A stretch of 64,000 bases of DNA from Salegentibacter echinorum (GCF_900129445.1 NZ_FQVT01000001.1:124001-188000), one strand, 5' to 3'; positions 45,396-54,455 are shown, counted from the stretch's first letter. Notes: a model not told the origin generated them from the letters alone. Program-made: numbers and translations.

Positions 45396-45651
45396 CAACT
45401 GAAATAATACTTACTCACCGAATTTTTGCAATTCTTTAAAGGAAAATCCTGGTGTGTATCATTTCAATGATTCAAGAATGGCTGAAAAGCTAAACTTTGA
45501 ATCATACGGGTTTTTATTTTTCAAACTATTTTTGACAAAGCAAAAAATTGGCGTTATATAGAAAATAAAAACCAGAAGTAAAGGTTTTTAAACTTTACGG
45601 GAATTTGGTGTAAAAAGAAATCCTTTTGTCATTCTTCTCTTTCTTAAATTC
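45355..45651 (-). ncRNA. Candidate small RNA between rplS and icd
   Basis: A promoter-like element (45658-45688) and a strong terminator (45354-45395) bound about 300 nt without a convincing ORF. Inside, TTGAATCAT/ATGATTCAA arms (45497-45505 and 45467-45475) and GTAAAG/CTTTAC arms suggest stems. The only possible peptide near the 5' end is 14 codons (MTKGFLFTPNSRKV). It does not show the RNase P or tmRNA hallmarks I can recognise. 6S RNA or a trans-acting sRNA are possible. Confidence 0.45.
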
Positions 45652-45657
45652 CTACTC

Positions 45658-45688
45658 TAAAGATAACACTAAAAAAAACTTTTTGCAA
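45658..45688 (-). promoter_or_regulatory. Promoter of the candidate small RNA
   Basis: On the minus strand TTG (45688-45686), a 20-nt spacer and TATCTTTA (45665-45658) fit the TTTG/TTG-N20-TAnnTTTG pattern with one mismatch in the last base. Start of transcription is expected near 45651. Confidence 0.5.
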
Positions 45689-45777
45689 GTAATTTATTCG
45701 AAAAATTTATAAATTCATGTATTGCAAATGCTGCTTAAGTTTTGTGGTTACCGGGCAGCAATAACTAAATATTTAAA

Positions 45778-45807
45778 CATAAAAAAAGCCCCAAAAATTG
45801 GGGCTTT
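45778..45807 (-). terminator. Intrinsic terminator after rplS
   Basis: AAAGCCCCAA (45785-45794) and TTGGGGCTTT (45798-45807) form a 10-bp stem with a 3-nt loop and, on the minus strand, end in a T-tract. It begins 23 bp after the rplS stop codon. Confidence 0.85.
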
Positions 45808-45829
45808 CAATACTGTAAAATAAAGTGAT

Positions 45830-46180
45830 TTATCGGTTAGCTTCCTTAATACGAGCTTTCTTACCGGTAAGTTCTCTAAAGTAATAGATACGAGCTCTTC
45901 TTACTTTTCCGCGTTTGTTCACTTCAATCTTTTGGATAGCAGGAAGATTTAAAGGGAAAATTCTCTCAACGCCAATAGTACCACTCATTTTTCTAATGGT
46001 AAAGGTTTGAGATGAACCGCTTCCTCTTTTTTGAATTACCACACCTCTATAAAACTGGGTACGGGTTTTTTGACCCTCTCTAATTTCATAATAAACGGTG
46101 ATAGTGTCTCCGGCAGCAAACTGCGGTAAATCTTTTCTTTCAACGAATTCGTCCTGTACGTACTTGATTAACGATTCCAT
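45830..46180 (-). CDS. rplS: 50S ribosomal protein L19
   Basis: A 116-residue protein matching bacterial L19 along its full length: FAAGDTITVYYEIREGQKTR-like start, FRGVVI-type RGVVIQKRGSGSSQTF, TIRKMSGTIGVERIFP and KVRRARIYYFRELTGKKARI. It sits at the 30S-50S interface of the ribosome. It follows trmD, as in many bacteria, but here has its own promoter in the 113-bp gap and a terminator downstream. Confidence 0.97.
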   Translation of the reverse strand: MESLIKYVQDEFVERKDLPQFAAGDTITVYYEIREGQKTRTQFYRGVVIQKRGSGSSQTFTIRKMSGTIGVERIFPLNLPAIQKIEVNKRGKVRRARIYYFRELTGKKARIKEANR

Positions 46181-46249
46181 AATAACTTATTTAAGGTAAA
46201 ATCTAAACAACATTCACGGGTATCGCCAGAGGTTATTTTAGAATGAGTG

Positions 46250-46279
46250 CAAAAGTATTAATTTTAATGAACTCTACAA
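46250..46279 (-). promoter_or_regulatory. rplS promoter
   Basis: On the minus strand TTG (46279-46277), a 19-nt spacer and TACTTTTG (46257-46250) match the Bacteroidota promoter pattern well. It lies in the trmD-rplS gap, 70 bp upstream of the rplS ATG, giving a leader of about 60 nt. Confidence 0.6.
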
Positions 46280-46293
46280 GTGGCAAAATGTAT

Positions 46294-46980
46294 TTATTTT
46301 TCTGTTTCATCCAAGAGATCAGGTCTTAAGCTCCTGGTACGTTCATAAGCTTTTTCTTCGCGCCAGGCTTCTATTTTTGGGAAATTCCCAGAGGTAAGTA
46401 CCTCAGGCACTTTCCAGCCTTTATATTCTGCGGGTCGGGTATAAACCGGCGGGGCCAGTAAATCATCCTGGAAAGTATCGGTTAAGGCAGAGGTTTCATT
46501 GCCAAGCACCCCGGGAATTAACCGTATAATAGCATCGCAAACAACTGCTGCGCCCAATTCACCGCCAGAAAGCACGTAATCTCCAATAGAAATCTCGCGG
46601 GTGATGAAGTGATCGCGCACGCGTTGATCTACACCTTTATAGTGTCCGCATAAAATGATAAGGTTTTCCTTTAAGGAAAGTGCATTAGCAGCTTTTTGAT
46701 TAAAGCGATCTCCATCTGGCGTCATATAGATCACTTCGTCGTAATTTCGCTCGCTTTTAAGTTGGGAAATACACTTATCTATTGGTTCTACCATCATAAC
46801 CATCCCCGCACCGCCTCCAAATTGATAGTCGTCAATTTGTTTGTAATTATCGGTTACGTAATCTCTTAAATTATGCAAATGAATTTCTACATGACCGTTT
46901 TCTATAGCCCTTTTTAAAATAGAAGCTTCAAATGGGCTTTTAAGCAAATCTGGAACCACGGTTATAATATCTATACGCAT
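46294..46980 (-). CDS. trmD: tRNA (guanine37-N1)-methyltransferase
   Basis: A 228-residue SPOUT-family enzyme with the trefoil-knot SAM site: [30 protein letters not shown] and [25 protein letters not shown]. It methylates G37 next to the anticodon in tRNAs reading CNN/CGG codons and prevents +1 frameshifting. Length and motifs are typical. It precedes rplS in the conserved order. Confidence 0.97.
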   Translation of the reverse strand: MRIDIITVVPDLLKSPFEASILKRAIENGHVEIHLHNLRDYVTDNYKQIDDYQFGGGAGMVMMVEPIDKCISQLKSERNYDEVIYMTPDGDRFNQKAANALSLKENLIILCGHYKGVDQRVRDHFITREISIGDYVLSGGELGAAVVCDAIIRLIPGVLGNETSALTDTFQDDLLAPPVYTRPAEYKGWKVPEVLTSGNFPKIEAWREEKAYERTRSLRPDLLDETEK

Positions 46981-47031
46981 GTCTTTCTATATAAAATGTA
47001 AAGATGCTAAATAAAACTAGTCGGGATAAAA

Positions 47032-47613
47032 TTATTCTTTCGCCTTATTCTTTTCATCCTGTAACATACGACCTAGACGCTGTTCTTTTTCCAAAGCTTT
47101 GGCTCGGTAAGCATCAAACTCGCTTTCGGTTTCTTTAAGTTTTTGCCTGGCTTCCCGGGTGGTGGAGTGGGAATTTTTGTATTTGTAGATAAAAAATAAC
47201 AGCGCTAAAACAAGCACTCCTACAATTCCCCACATTAAAGCCATATAACTGCCCTTGCTAAAAGGCATACCTAAGAAATTTATAGCGTCTTTTTCATCAT
47301 TAACCCGTTTTAGCTCTTTCTGGGTATCGGCTAAATTATTTTCAAGGCTGTCATTTTCATCATTTTGTTCACTAATAACTCCTTGCTTCTCCTGCAACTC
47401 ATTTTTTAACTTTTGTACATGGGTTTTAGTGTTATTTCTCAGCTCAATTAGAGCATCATAATCCACTACTTTATATCCCTGGTAGCTATTGGAAGATTCA
47501 ATTAAATTGTCAAATTCATCTTCTATAAAGTTTGAAGTTGCCAAAGAATCCTGGGCCAGTAAATTCCCTGCTGAAGAAATTAAAATTAAGCTAAAAATAA
47601 TCTTACGCATCAT
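47032..47613 (-). CDS. Exported coiled-coil protein with one membrane helix
   Basis: A 193-residue protein with signal peptide (cleavage near NLLAQ), a long coiled coil at about residues 60-110 (LKNELQEKQGVISEQND), one transmembrane helix at about 125-145 (ALMWGIVGVLVLALLFFIY) and a charged C-terminal helix. No enzyme motif is seen. Neighbour-based names that link it to tRNA methylation should not be trusted: it shares no TrmD motif. It lies 51 bp before trmD on the same strand. Confidence 0.72.
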   Translation of the reverse strand: MMRKIIFSLILISSAGNLLAQDSLATSNFIEDEFDNLIESSNSYQGYKVVDYDALIELRNNTKTHVQKLKNELQEKQGVISEQNDENDSLENNLADTQKELKRVNDEKDAINFLGMPFSKGSYMALMWGIVGVLVLALLFFIYKYKNSHSTTREARQKLKETESEFDAYRAKALEKEQRLGRMLQDEKNKAKE

Positions 47614-47926
47614 TTGAGTTTATCTGTTTCTGAATTTATATGCATCAACGCCTGCCGCTTTCACTTATTGTAAACTAAAGCCATTATATTTAAAATTTTC
47701 TCCAGGTTTCCAATCATTTCCATTAACCAGGGGAGCAACGCTAAAAATTACAATACATTTTTTAAGACAGAAGTATAGGTTATATGCTAAAATCCTTTAA
47801 ATTAATTATTTGAGCGCGCAAATGTAAGTTTTTCTTCTGAACATAAAGCCTTGAAAAGAAAGAAAAATCATTTGCGAATAGCTAAATCAATTTGCTTTTA
47901 CAGAACTATAGTTTTGATAAATTTAC

Positions 47927-47949
47927 CCGAAGCCGTTTAAAGCTTCGGG
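47927..47949. terminator. Small GC-rich hairpin near the gap gene's 3' side
   Basis: ACCCGAAGC (47926-47934) and GCTTCGGGT (47942-47950) form a 9-bp stem with a 7-nt loop. The T-tract is weak in both directions. It is 170 bp beyond the GAPDH stop codon, so its link to that gene is uncertain. Confidence 0.3.
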
Positions 47950-47976
47950 TAACATTAATTTTCTCCTGTTTTCATA

Positions 47977-48090
47977 ATTTTAGTCGCAGGGTGATAACCG
48001 GGGGGTTAATTCCCTCCGGTTTGCTTCGAAATAAAAGAATTCTTTTTGGAAGCATACCTAATACCCTTAGCCGGAGCTTGGTGATTCTGA
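47977..48090. repeat. Dispersed intergenic repeat, long copy C
   Basis: It aligns with copy B (12221-12330) in the same orientation along about 110 bp; the shared core includes GGTTAATTCCC, TTCGAAATAAAAGA and GGAAGCATACCT. It lies 34 bp downstream of the 3' end of the GAPDH gene. No ORF or transposase is associated. Confidence 0.6.
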
Positions 48091-48123
48091 AAGATAATTG
48101 TTTACATTCATAAATTACACTAA

Positions 48124-49572
48124 TTAATAGTATGTAAACCTTCGCACTTTAGCAATATATTTGGCTAATCTTATAAGCTGGTGGCTATAACCATATTCAT
48201 TATCATACCATACATAAAGCACAATATTTTTACCATCTGGAGAAACTATGGTTGCTTTACTGTCAAAAATAGCCGGGGCATTAGTACCCACGATGTCTGA
48301 TGATACTAATTCATTATCCAGCGAATATTTTATCTGCTCCACCAGCTCGCCTTCCAGCGCATATTTTTTTAGCAAGTTATTAAGCCTGGTCGTTGTTGTT
48401 TTAGCCGCAACCTCCAGGTTTAAAATAGCCAGGGAACCATTGGGTACGGGAACTCTTATCGCATTAGAAGTTAATTTTCCTTCAAAAGATGGTAGGGCTT
48501 TTGCCACTGCTTTACCGGCTCCGGTTTCAGTGATGACCATATTTAATGCTGCTGCTCGTCCACGTCTGTATTTCCCGTGCATATTATCTACCAGGTTTTG
48601 GTCGTTGGTATAAGCGTGAATGGTTTCCAGGTGCCCGTGTACTACACCCAGGCTGTCTTCTACAGCTTTTAAAACCGGGGTTATAGCGTTTGTTGTGCAA
48701 GATGCTGCTGAAAATATATCGGTTTTATCTGGATTATATTCCTTGTGATTTACTCCGTGTACAATATTAGGAATTCCTTTACCGGGGGCAGTTAAAAGCA
48801 CTTTTGCAGCACCTTTAGCCTTTAAATGTCTTTTAAGCGCTTCTTTATCTCTAAAAGCACCAGTATTATCTATTATTAAAGCGTTGTGAATACCATAAGC
48901 ATTGTAGTCTAATTCCTCTGGCGCATTAGCCGAAAGTATCAGCACGGTAGTGCCATTAATTATTAGGGCATTTTGTGCTTCATCTACACTAACAGTGCCC
49001 GAAAAATCCCCGTGCACAGAATCATTTTTTAACAGGGAAGCGCGTTTTTCCAAGGTGGTTTTATCAACCCTGCCGCGGGTAACAATAGCCCGAAGTCGCA
49101 ATTGACTCCCTTTTCCGGTTCTGGCCATAAGCTCTCTGGCTACCAAACGACCAATTCTTCCGAAGCCATAAAGCACAACATCCTTTGGCACAACAGCGTC
49201 ATATTTCCTGGCTTCTTTTAATTTGTCTGTGATAAAAGCCATGGCATTAAGATGTCCCTGGTCTTCTAAATGATATTCATAGGTTAATTTCCCGATGTCT
49301 AATTTTGCGGGCGGAAGATTTAAATCTCTAATAGCCCGTGCGATCTCCAAAGAATCGAAAATAGAAATGGGTTTTTCCACAAATTCCCCCGCATATTCGT
49401 GAAGGTTTAGAATGTCGCTAACATTGCGGTTAAGCAATTGATTTCTGAATAAAACCAGTTCTATTGCTTTGTCGTACCACAAATCGCTAACAATATTGAT
49501 AAATTCTACCGTGGTTTTACGACGGTTTGCTTGAAAAGTAAGTTCCTTTTCGTAAACTTTATTAAAGTTCAT
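48124..49572 (-). CDS. gap: Glyceraldehyde-3-phosphate dehydrogenase, long form
   Basis: A 482-residue GAPDH. The Rossmann motif VVLYGFGRIGRLVAREL starts near residue 132 and the catalytic Cys292 lies in SAASCTTNAITPV. C-terminal motifs VWYDNEYGYSHQ are intact. The first 130 residues are an N-terminal extension seen in a Bacteroidota-type GAPDH of this length; its function is unclear. The enzyme interconverts glyceraldehyde-3-phosphate and 1,3-bisphosphoglycerate. It may be one of several GAPDH isoforms in the cell, and the cofactor preference cannot be read here. Confidence 0.93.
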   Translation of the reverse strand: MNFNKVYEKELTFQANRRKTTVEFINIVSDLWYDKAIELVLFRNQLLNRNVSDILNLHEYAGEFVEKPISIFDSLEIARAIRDLNLPPAKLDIGKLTYEYHLEDQGHLNAMAFITDKLKEARKYDAVVPKDVVLYGFGRIGRLVARELMARTGKGSQLRLRAIVTRGRVDKTTLEKRASLLKNDSVHGDFSGTVSVDEAQNALIINGTTVLILSANAPEELDYNAYGIHNALIIDNTGAFRDKEALKRHLKAKGAAKVLLTAPGKGIPNIVHGVNHKEYNPDKTDIFSAASCTTNAITPVLKAVEDSLGVVHGHLETIHAYTNDQNLVDNMHGKYRRGRAAALNMVITETGAGKAVAKALPSFEGKLTSNAIRVPVPNGSLAILNLEVAAKTTTTRLNNLLKKYALEGELVEQIKYSLDNELVSSDIVGTNAPAIFDSKATIVSPDGKNIVLYVWYDNEYGYSHQLIRLAKYIAKVRRFTYY

Positions 49573-49602
49573 GAGTTAATATGTTGTTGTTGATATTTGG
49601 CG

Positions 49603-49610
49603 CAAAAGTA
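49603..49610 (-). promoter_or_regulatory. -7 promoter element of gap
   Basis: On the minus strand TACTTTTG matches TAnnTTTG and lies 31 bp upstream of the GAPDH ATG. A -33 TTG at the right distance is not evident. Confidence 0.4.
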
Positions 49611-49640
49611 TAGATTTCAAACGTTTTCGTAAAGTCTTTT

Positions 49641-49677
49641 TAAATAAAAAAACTCTCCTGGTTTAGGAGAGTTTTTT
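49641..49677 (-). terminator. Intrinsic terminator after the HtrA protease gene
   Basis: AACTCTCCT (49651-49659) and AGGAGAGTT (49665-49673) form a perfect 9-bp stem with a 5-nt loop. On the minus strand it is followed by TTTTTTTATTT. It begins about 20 bp after the protease stop codon. Confidence 0.85.
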
Positions 49678-49695
49678 GAAAACTACTTGGTGAAA

Positions 49696-51093
49696 TTAAC
49701 GCCAAACGATACGCTGTTTTTCGCCGTTTTTGTCAATTAATGTGATCATAATATCCTCCCCGGCATTTATGCGGCTAAAGATGCGTTCTACATCCTTTAC
49801 ATCATATACTTTTTCATTATCTATGGCGGTTATGATAGAACCAACCAATTCATTTGCAGGAAGTTTTGGGGATAGGGTGCGGTAAATTTTCACCCCATTT
49901 TCAGCCTTTAAAGCTTTTAATTCATCCTTAGAAGCATTGCTTACTTCAAGCTTTAAAGGATTTATGGTATAGGTTTCAAATTTAGTGAGTGTTACTTCTG
50001 TTTGCTGCTCCTCACCATTCCGTAAAAAATGTACTTCTACTTTTTCATTGGGACGCTTAGAGTTTATATAGCCGGTGAGGTCTGAAAACTTGTTGATTTT
50101 CACATTATCAATCTGCTTAATTATATCTCCTTCTTTAAGTCCGGCTTTTTCAGCACCACTTTGGCTGGAAACATCGGCTACAAAAACCCCTTGATTAGTT
50201 TCTAAACCTAATTCCTCAACCGCTCTGGGAGTAACACTACCACCGCGAATTCCAAGAACTCCCTTTTGAACATCTCCATATTCCAGGAGATCTTCTACAA
50301 TTTTTCTGGCATTATTAGAAGGTACTGCAAAAGCGTAGCCAATATAACTACCTGTTTGAGAGGTGATGGCGGTGTTAATTCCTACCAGTTCACCGTTTAT
50401 ATTTACCAGGGCACCGCCACTGTTTCCCGGGTTTATCGCTGCATCGGTTTGAATAAAAGATTGCGGTGTGGCATCGTGTGTGTTTAGATCGCGAGCGGTA
50501 GCACTAATAATCCCTGCGGTAACCGTAGATTTTAAATTAAATGGGTTTCCTACCGCTAACACCCATTCTCCTAATCTTACATTATTGGAATCTCCAAAAG
50601 GGAGGTAATCAAGATCTTCAGCATCAATTTTTAATAGTGCAATGTCTGATGTTTCATCATTTCCAATAATTTCAGCCTTAAACGTTTTATTATTGTTTAG
50701 GGTTACCTCTATTTCGCTGGCTCCTTTTATCACGTGATTGTTGGTTACAATATAACCATCGGGAGAAATTATTACACCACTCCCTGTGCCTTGCAGGGCT
50801 TTACCGCCCCTATTATTTCCATAAATGTAGTCACGCATAGTTCGTGGGCCTCTATATACAGCAACATTTTTTACGTGCACTACGCCATTTACGGTTTTTT
50901 CTGCAGCTTCGGTAAAATCGGCATTAGTGCCATAAATTTTTCCAGGATAATTTGCCGGGATCACATTTGGTGTATTGTTTACAACAGGAGGAAGTACTGC
51001 TGTTTGCTCATCTTCAATAAATACTTTGTAACTACCTAAGGTCAAGACTCCGCCCAGGATAGAAACGACTAGTAATTTTACAAAATTTTTCAT
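49696..51093 (-). CDS. HtrA/DegP-family periplasmic serine protease
   Basis: A 465-residue S1C protease with an N-terminal membrane anchor or signal (residues 5-25), trypsin-like domain with the triad His120 (VTNNHVIKG), Asp150 (TSDIALLKID) and Ser225 (NPGNSGGALV), and two PDZ domains (about 285-375 and 390-465). It degrades or refolds damaged envelope proteins. It is a single gene, divergent from dapF and closed by a terminator. Regulation by envelope stress is likely from the family, but no operator was seen. Confidence 0.94.
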   Translation of the reverse strand: MKNFVKLLVVSILGGVLTLGSYKVFIEDEQTAVLPPVVNNTPNVIPANYPGKIYGTNADFTEAAEKTVNGVVHVKNVAVYRGPRTMRDYIYGNNRGGKALQGTGSGVIISPDGYIVTNNHVIKGASEIEVTLNNNKTFKAEIIGNDETSDIALLKIDAEDLDYLPFGDSNNVRLGEWVLAVGNPFNLKSTVTAGIISATARDLNTHDATPQSFIQTDAAINPGNSGGALVNINGELVGINTAITSQTGSYIGYAFAVPSNNARKIVEDLLEYGDVQKGVLGIRGGSVTPRAVEELGLETNQGVFVADVSSQSGAEKAGLKEGDIIKQIDNVKINKFSDLTGYINSKRPNEKVEVHFLRNGEEQQTEVTLTKFETYTINPLKLEVSNASKDELKALKAENGVKIYRTLSPKLPANELVGSIITAIDNEKVYDVKDVERIFSRINAGEDIMITLIDKNGEKQRIVWR

Positions 51094-51203
51094 TTTCTTC
51101 TCAATTGTTTTTTAAGTAATTCAACTATAAAATTATAATTTTCGTTTTTCAGAATTCTAACTTTAACGGCCATTTAACATCAGAAAAGTCGTCTTAATTG
51201 TAG

Positions 51204-51211
51204 TATATTTG
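51204..51211 (+). promoter_or_regulatory. -7 promoter element of dapF
   Basis: TATATTTG matches TAnnTTTG and lies 19 bp before the dapF ATG. A clear -33 element is missing. Confidence 0.45.
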
Positions 51212-51230
51212 TCACCCTAAAAATCCAGAA

Positions 51231-52028
51231 ATGAAGATTCCGTTTTATAAATACCAGGGTACCGGTAACGATTTTGTAATGATAGACAACCGCACTCAAG
51301 TTTTATCCAAAAACAATGCCAGAGTCATAAAAGAGCTTTGTGACAGGAGATTTGGGATTGGTGGCGACGGTCTCATCCTTTTGGAGAAGCCCGAAATGGA
51401 AGGAGATGATTTTAAAATGCTGTATTTTAATGCCGATGGTAATGAAAGCAGTATGTGCGGTAATGGTGGAAGATGCCTGGTAGCTTTTGCAAAATTTCTG
51501 GGAATAATTAATGATAAAGCTAAATTTACTGCGATAGACGGTCCTCATCAAGCAACAATCTCAGATAAAGACGAGGTGAGTTTGCAAATGCAAAATGTAA
51601 ACGAGATCAAGCAAATGGGAAACAGTGTTTTCCTGAATACCGGTTCTCCACATCATATCATTTTCACTAGAAATGTTCCGGCCTTAGATGTAAAGACCGA
51701 AGGCGCTGCAGTGCGATATTCAGATGAATATTTAACCCAGGGTGGCACTAATGTAAATTTTGTAGAACCCCAGGAAGAAAATGTTTTTCTGGTTCGAACT
51801 TATGAACGTGGAGTAGAAGATGAGACACTTTCTTGCGGCACGGGTGTAACAGCAGTTGCAATTGCCGCTTATGCTACCGGAAAAGCTAAATCTAACACTG
51901 TAAAGTTGATAGTGCCCGGTGGGGAATTGTCCGTTTCATTTATTTTAGATGGAAGCGAGTACAAAGATGTTTGGTTAACCGGCCCGGCTCAACAGGTCTT
52001 TAAAGGTGAAATAGTATGCAAACCCTAA
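51231..52028 (+). CDS. dapF: Diaminopimelate epimerase
   Basis: A 265-residue protein with both catalytic cysteines of the two-base racemase mechanism: Cys76 (NESSMCGNGGRC) and Cys202 (ETLSCGTGVTAV). It interconverts LL- and meso-diaminopimelate for lysine and peptidoglycan synthesis. The GNAT gene that follows overlaps its end by 13 bases, and mltG follows, which fits a cell-wall theme. Confidence 0.96.
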   Translation: MKIPFYKYQGTGNDFVMIDNRTQVLSKNNARVIKELCDRRFGIGGDGLILLEKPEMEGDDFKMLYFNADGNESSMCGNGGRCLVAFAKFLGIINDKAKFTAIDGPHQATISDKDEVSLQMQNVNEIKQMGNSVFLNTGSPHHIIFTRNVPALDVKTEGAAVRYSDEYLTQGGTNVNFVEPQEENVFLVRTYERGVEDETLSCGTGVTAVAIAAYATGKAKSNTVKLIVPGGELSVSFILDGSEYKDVWLTGPAQQVFKGEIVCKP

Positions 52029-52546
52029 AAGGTGAAAAGGTATATTTAAGGGCACTGGAGCCTGAAGATCTGGATTTTGTTCATCAGGTGGAGAATACAG
52101 AAGAGTTCTGGGAGGTAAGTGCCAACCAAACACCTTATTCCCGCTTTATGATTAAACAATATTTAGAGAACGCACACCGGGATATTTATGATATTAAACA
52201 ATTTAGATTAGTGATTTGTACGTTAAGGCATAAAGTTGTGGGGTTAATAGATATTTTCGATTTTGAGCCTAAGGATAGACGTGCTGCTCTTGGAATTTTA
52301 ATCGCTAATCCTGCTCAACGAAGAAAGGGCTATGCCAGTGAAGCACTTAAGCTGCTTTGCGACTATTGTTTTACCCACTTAGATCTGCACCAGGTTTATG
52401 CTAATATAACCTTAGATAATAAAAACAGCGCTCAACTTTTTGAAAATCTAGGTTTTAAAAAAGTTGGGGTAAAAAAGGACTGGACCTTTTCGCAAGGCCA
52501 ATTTAGAGACGAAGTTTTATACCAATTATTAAATAATGTACATTAA
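52016..52546 (+). CDS. GNAT-family N-acetyltransferase (RimJ/SpeG-like)
   Basis: A 176-residue GNAT protein with the acetyl-CoA motif LIANPAQRRKGYASEALKLL and HQVYANITLDNKNSAQLFENLGF, typical of the RimJ/RimL/SpeG group. Possible substrates are polyamines, ribosomal proteins or small amines. It overlaps dapF by 13 and mltG by 11 bases, so the three are translated from one message. Confidence 0.88.
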   Translation: MQTLKGEKVYLRALEPEDLDFVHQVENTEEFWEVSANQTPYSRFMIKQYLENAHRDIYDIKQFRLVICTLRHKVVGLIDIFDFEPKDRRAALGILIANPAQRRKGYASEALKLLCDYCFTHLDLHQVYANITLDNKNSAQLFENLGFKKVGVKKDWTFSQGQFRDEVLYQLLNNVH

Positions 52547-53579
52547 AAAAATTGTATTAGCTATTGCCATTCTTGGACTATTGGCCCTGGCAGGTTTCAG
52601 CTATTATATCTACACCAATATATTCTCTGCCAATACCAGTTTTTCTGAAAAAGAAGAGGCTGTTTATGTGCCTACCGGTGCTACTTATCGTACGGTGATA
52701 GATAGTTTACGACCCTTGGTAAAAGATATTGAATCTTTTAACTTGATTGCTGAAAAAAAAGGCTACCCGGGGAATATTAAAGCCGGTAAGTTTATGATCA
52801 AAGCGGGGATGAACAATAATGAATTGGTGAATGCTCTTAGGAGTGGAAATAAGCCGGTAAAGGTGAATTTTAATAATCAGGAGCGGTTGGAGGATCTCGC
52901 CGGGAGGGTTGCCAAACAAATTGAAGCCGATAGTGTTTCTTTACTGAATGCCTTTAAGGATGAAAAATATTTAGCAGAAAATAATTTTTCTGAAGCGCAG
53001 GCTTTGTCCATGTATATTCCCAATCAATACGAGTTTTACTGGAATACTTCTGCTGAAGATTTTAGAAAGCGAATGAAAAGGGAATACGAAAGGTTCTGGA
53101 CGGCCGAAAAAAGGGAACAGGCTAAAAAAATAGGACTGTCCCCAAAAGAGGTTTCTACCATCGCAGCGATTGTTCAAAAGGAAACAGCAAAAGTAGATGA
53201 ACGCCCAAAAGTAGCCGGAGTGTATATGAACCGCTATAAAAATGGCTGGAAATTAGATGCTGATCCTACGGTAATTTATGCGGTAAAGCACAAAACCAAA
53301 AAATGGGATACAATAATTAAACGTGTTTTATACAAAGATTTAGAGATAGATTCACCTTATAATACTTACAAAAATAAAGAATTACCACCGGGGCCTATCT
53401 TTATGCCAGATATTTCCTCAATTAATGCGGTGCTTAATTACGAAGATCACGATTACTACTACTTTGTAGCCGATGTAGAGAATTTTGGATACCATAAATT
53501 TGCTAAAACCCTGGCGCAACACAACCGGAATAAGCGGGAATATGTACGTTGGATAAATAAAAAGGGAGTTAAGAGGTAA
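52536..53579 (+). CDS. mltG: Endolytic murein transglycosylase MltG
   Basis: A 347-residue protein with one N-terminal membrane helix (residues 5-28), a LysM-like/YceG N-domain and the catalytic region VSTIAAIVQKETAKVDERP with Glu216, followed by VAGVYMNRYKNGWKLDADPT. MltG cleaves nascent glycan strands and sets their length at the inner membrane. It is the last gene of the dapF operon. Confidence 0.94.
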   Translation: MYIKKIVLAIAILGLLALAGFSYYIYTNIFSANTSFSEKEEAVYVPTGATYRTVIDSLRPLVKDIESFNLIAEKKGYPGNIKAGKFMIKAGMNNNELVNALRSGNKPVKVNFNNQERLEDLAGRVAKQIEADSVSLLNAFKDEKYLAENNFSEAQALSMYIPNQYEFYWNTSAEDFRKRMKREYERFWTAEKREQAKKIGLSPKEVSTIAAIVQKETAKVDERPKVAGVYMNRYKNGWKLDADPTVIYAVKHKTKKWDTIIKRVLYKDLEIDSPYNTYKNKELPPGPIFMPDISSINAVLNYEDHDYYYFVADVENFGYHKFAKTLAQHNRNKREYVRWINKKGVKR

Positions 53580-53710
53580 TCTTTATTTTTCTTTATTTTT
53601 TTCTGAAAGGTTTAACTGCTTGAAGCCTTGTTTCTTATAGCTGCGTTAAACCAAATTACAATTTTATGTATTACTTAACAATCTGTAGTTCAGATTTTTA
53701 AAATTTGTTG

Positions 53711-53718
53711 TACATTTG
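53711..53718 (+). promoter_or_regulatory. -7 promoter element of the lysozyme-like gene
   Basis: TACATTTG matches TAnnTTTG, 65 bp upstream of the ATG at 53784. No ideal -33 TTG at 19-21 nt is seen. Confidence 0.4.
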
Positions 53719-53783
53719 CCCGGCAAAATTGAAGAGGGAGCTGCAGTTTATTTTTAAGTTCCATAACTCTTCAGAAACATAAA

Positions 53784-54455
53784 ATGATGAGAAGGAAAAT
53801 TGTAAGATTTTCAATCTTGCCTGTAATTGCAGGCTGTATGTTTTTTAGTTTTAGCACTAAAAAAGCTGCAAATCTGGAAATTGAAGGCTATTCAACTTCC
53901 AATCTTGATCTAAATTACACAGTTGTCCTGGAGCAAAATGATTTAGAAAAAGAAGTTTCTTTTAACCGCGCTCTACCCAAATTGGGAAAATCCTATGACG
54001 GATTTAAAGAAGCGGTTGGTTTTAAAGAATCCCGCGGTAATTACCGCACAATAAATGAGTTTGGCTATATGGGGAAATATCAATTTGGTATAGGAACTTT
54101 AGAGCTACTCGGCATTTATAACGGGGCAGAATTTCTTAATTCCCCCCAACTTCAGGAGGCTGCTTTTTATACCAATACTTCCCGCAACAAATGGATCTTA
54201 ATTAGAGATATCGCGCGTTTTGAGGGAAAAATAATTAATGGGGTAGAAGTAACCGAATCTGGTATTCTGGCTGCGGCGCATTTAGCCGGGCCGGGGAGTG
54301 TAAAAAAATACCTTAGAAGCTACGGCGCACAAGCATTTAGCGATGCTTTTGGAACTTCCATAAAGAACTATATGAAGCGTTTTTCTGGTTACGATACTTC
54401 TTTTATCAAACCTGAAAAAAATCCAAGAGTGGATATGAAGGCTTATAGAATGTAA
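53784..54455 (+). CDS. Lysozyme/lytic-transglycosylase-like exported protein
   Basis: A 223-residue protein with an N-terminal signal or lipoprotein-like anchor (residues 5-25, Cys18). The domain at about 70-200 has FKEAVGFKESRGNYRTINE with Glu82 as likely catalytic acid, then GYMGKYQFGIGTLELLG, the soluble lytic transglycosylase/goose-lysozyme pattern, and AAAHLAGPGSVKKYLRS. It probably cuts peptidoglycan. It follows mltG but has its own promoter region. Confidence 0.78.
   Translation: MMRRKIVRFSILPVIAGCMFFSFSTKKAANLEIEGYSTSNLDLNYTVVLEQNDLEKEVSFNRALPKLGKSYDGFKEAVGFKESRGNYRTINEFGYMGKYQFGIGTLELLGIYNGAEFLNSPQLQEAAFYTNTSRNKWILIRDIARFEGKIINGVEVTESGILAAAHLAGPGSVKKYLRSYGAQAFSDAFGTSIKNYMKRFSGYDTSFIKPEKNPRVDMKAYRM

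Larger units (their letters stand above)
47614..48123. other. 510-bp intergenic region with a dispersed repeat
   Basis: The right half carries repeat copy C (47977-48090). A small inverted pair CCCGAAGC/GCTTCGGG (47927-47934, 47942-47949) may be a terminator-like hairpin. No gene is seen in the rest. Confidence 0.5.

Noticed and set aside
47032-47613. Reading this gene as a tRNA methyltransferase because it lies next to trmD
   Set aside because: It has a signal peptide, a coiled coil and a membrane helix, with no SAM-binding motif.
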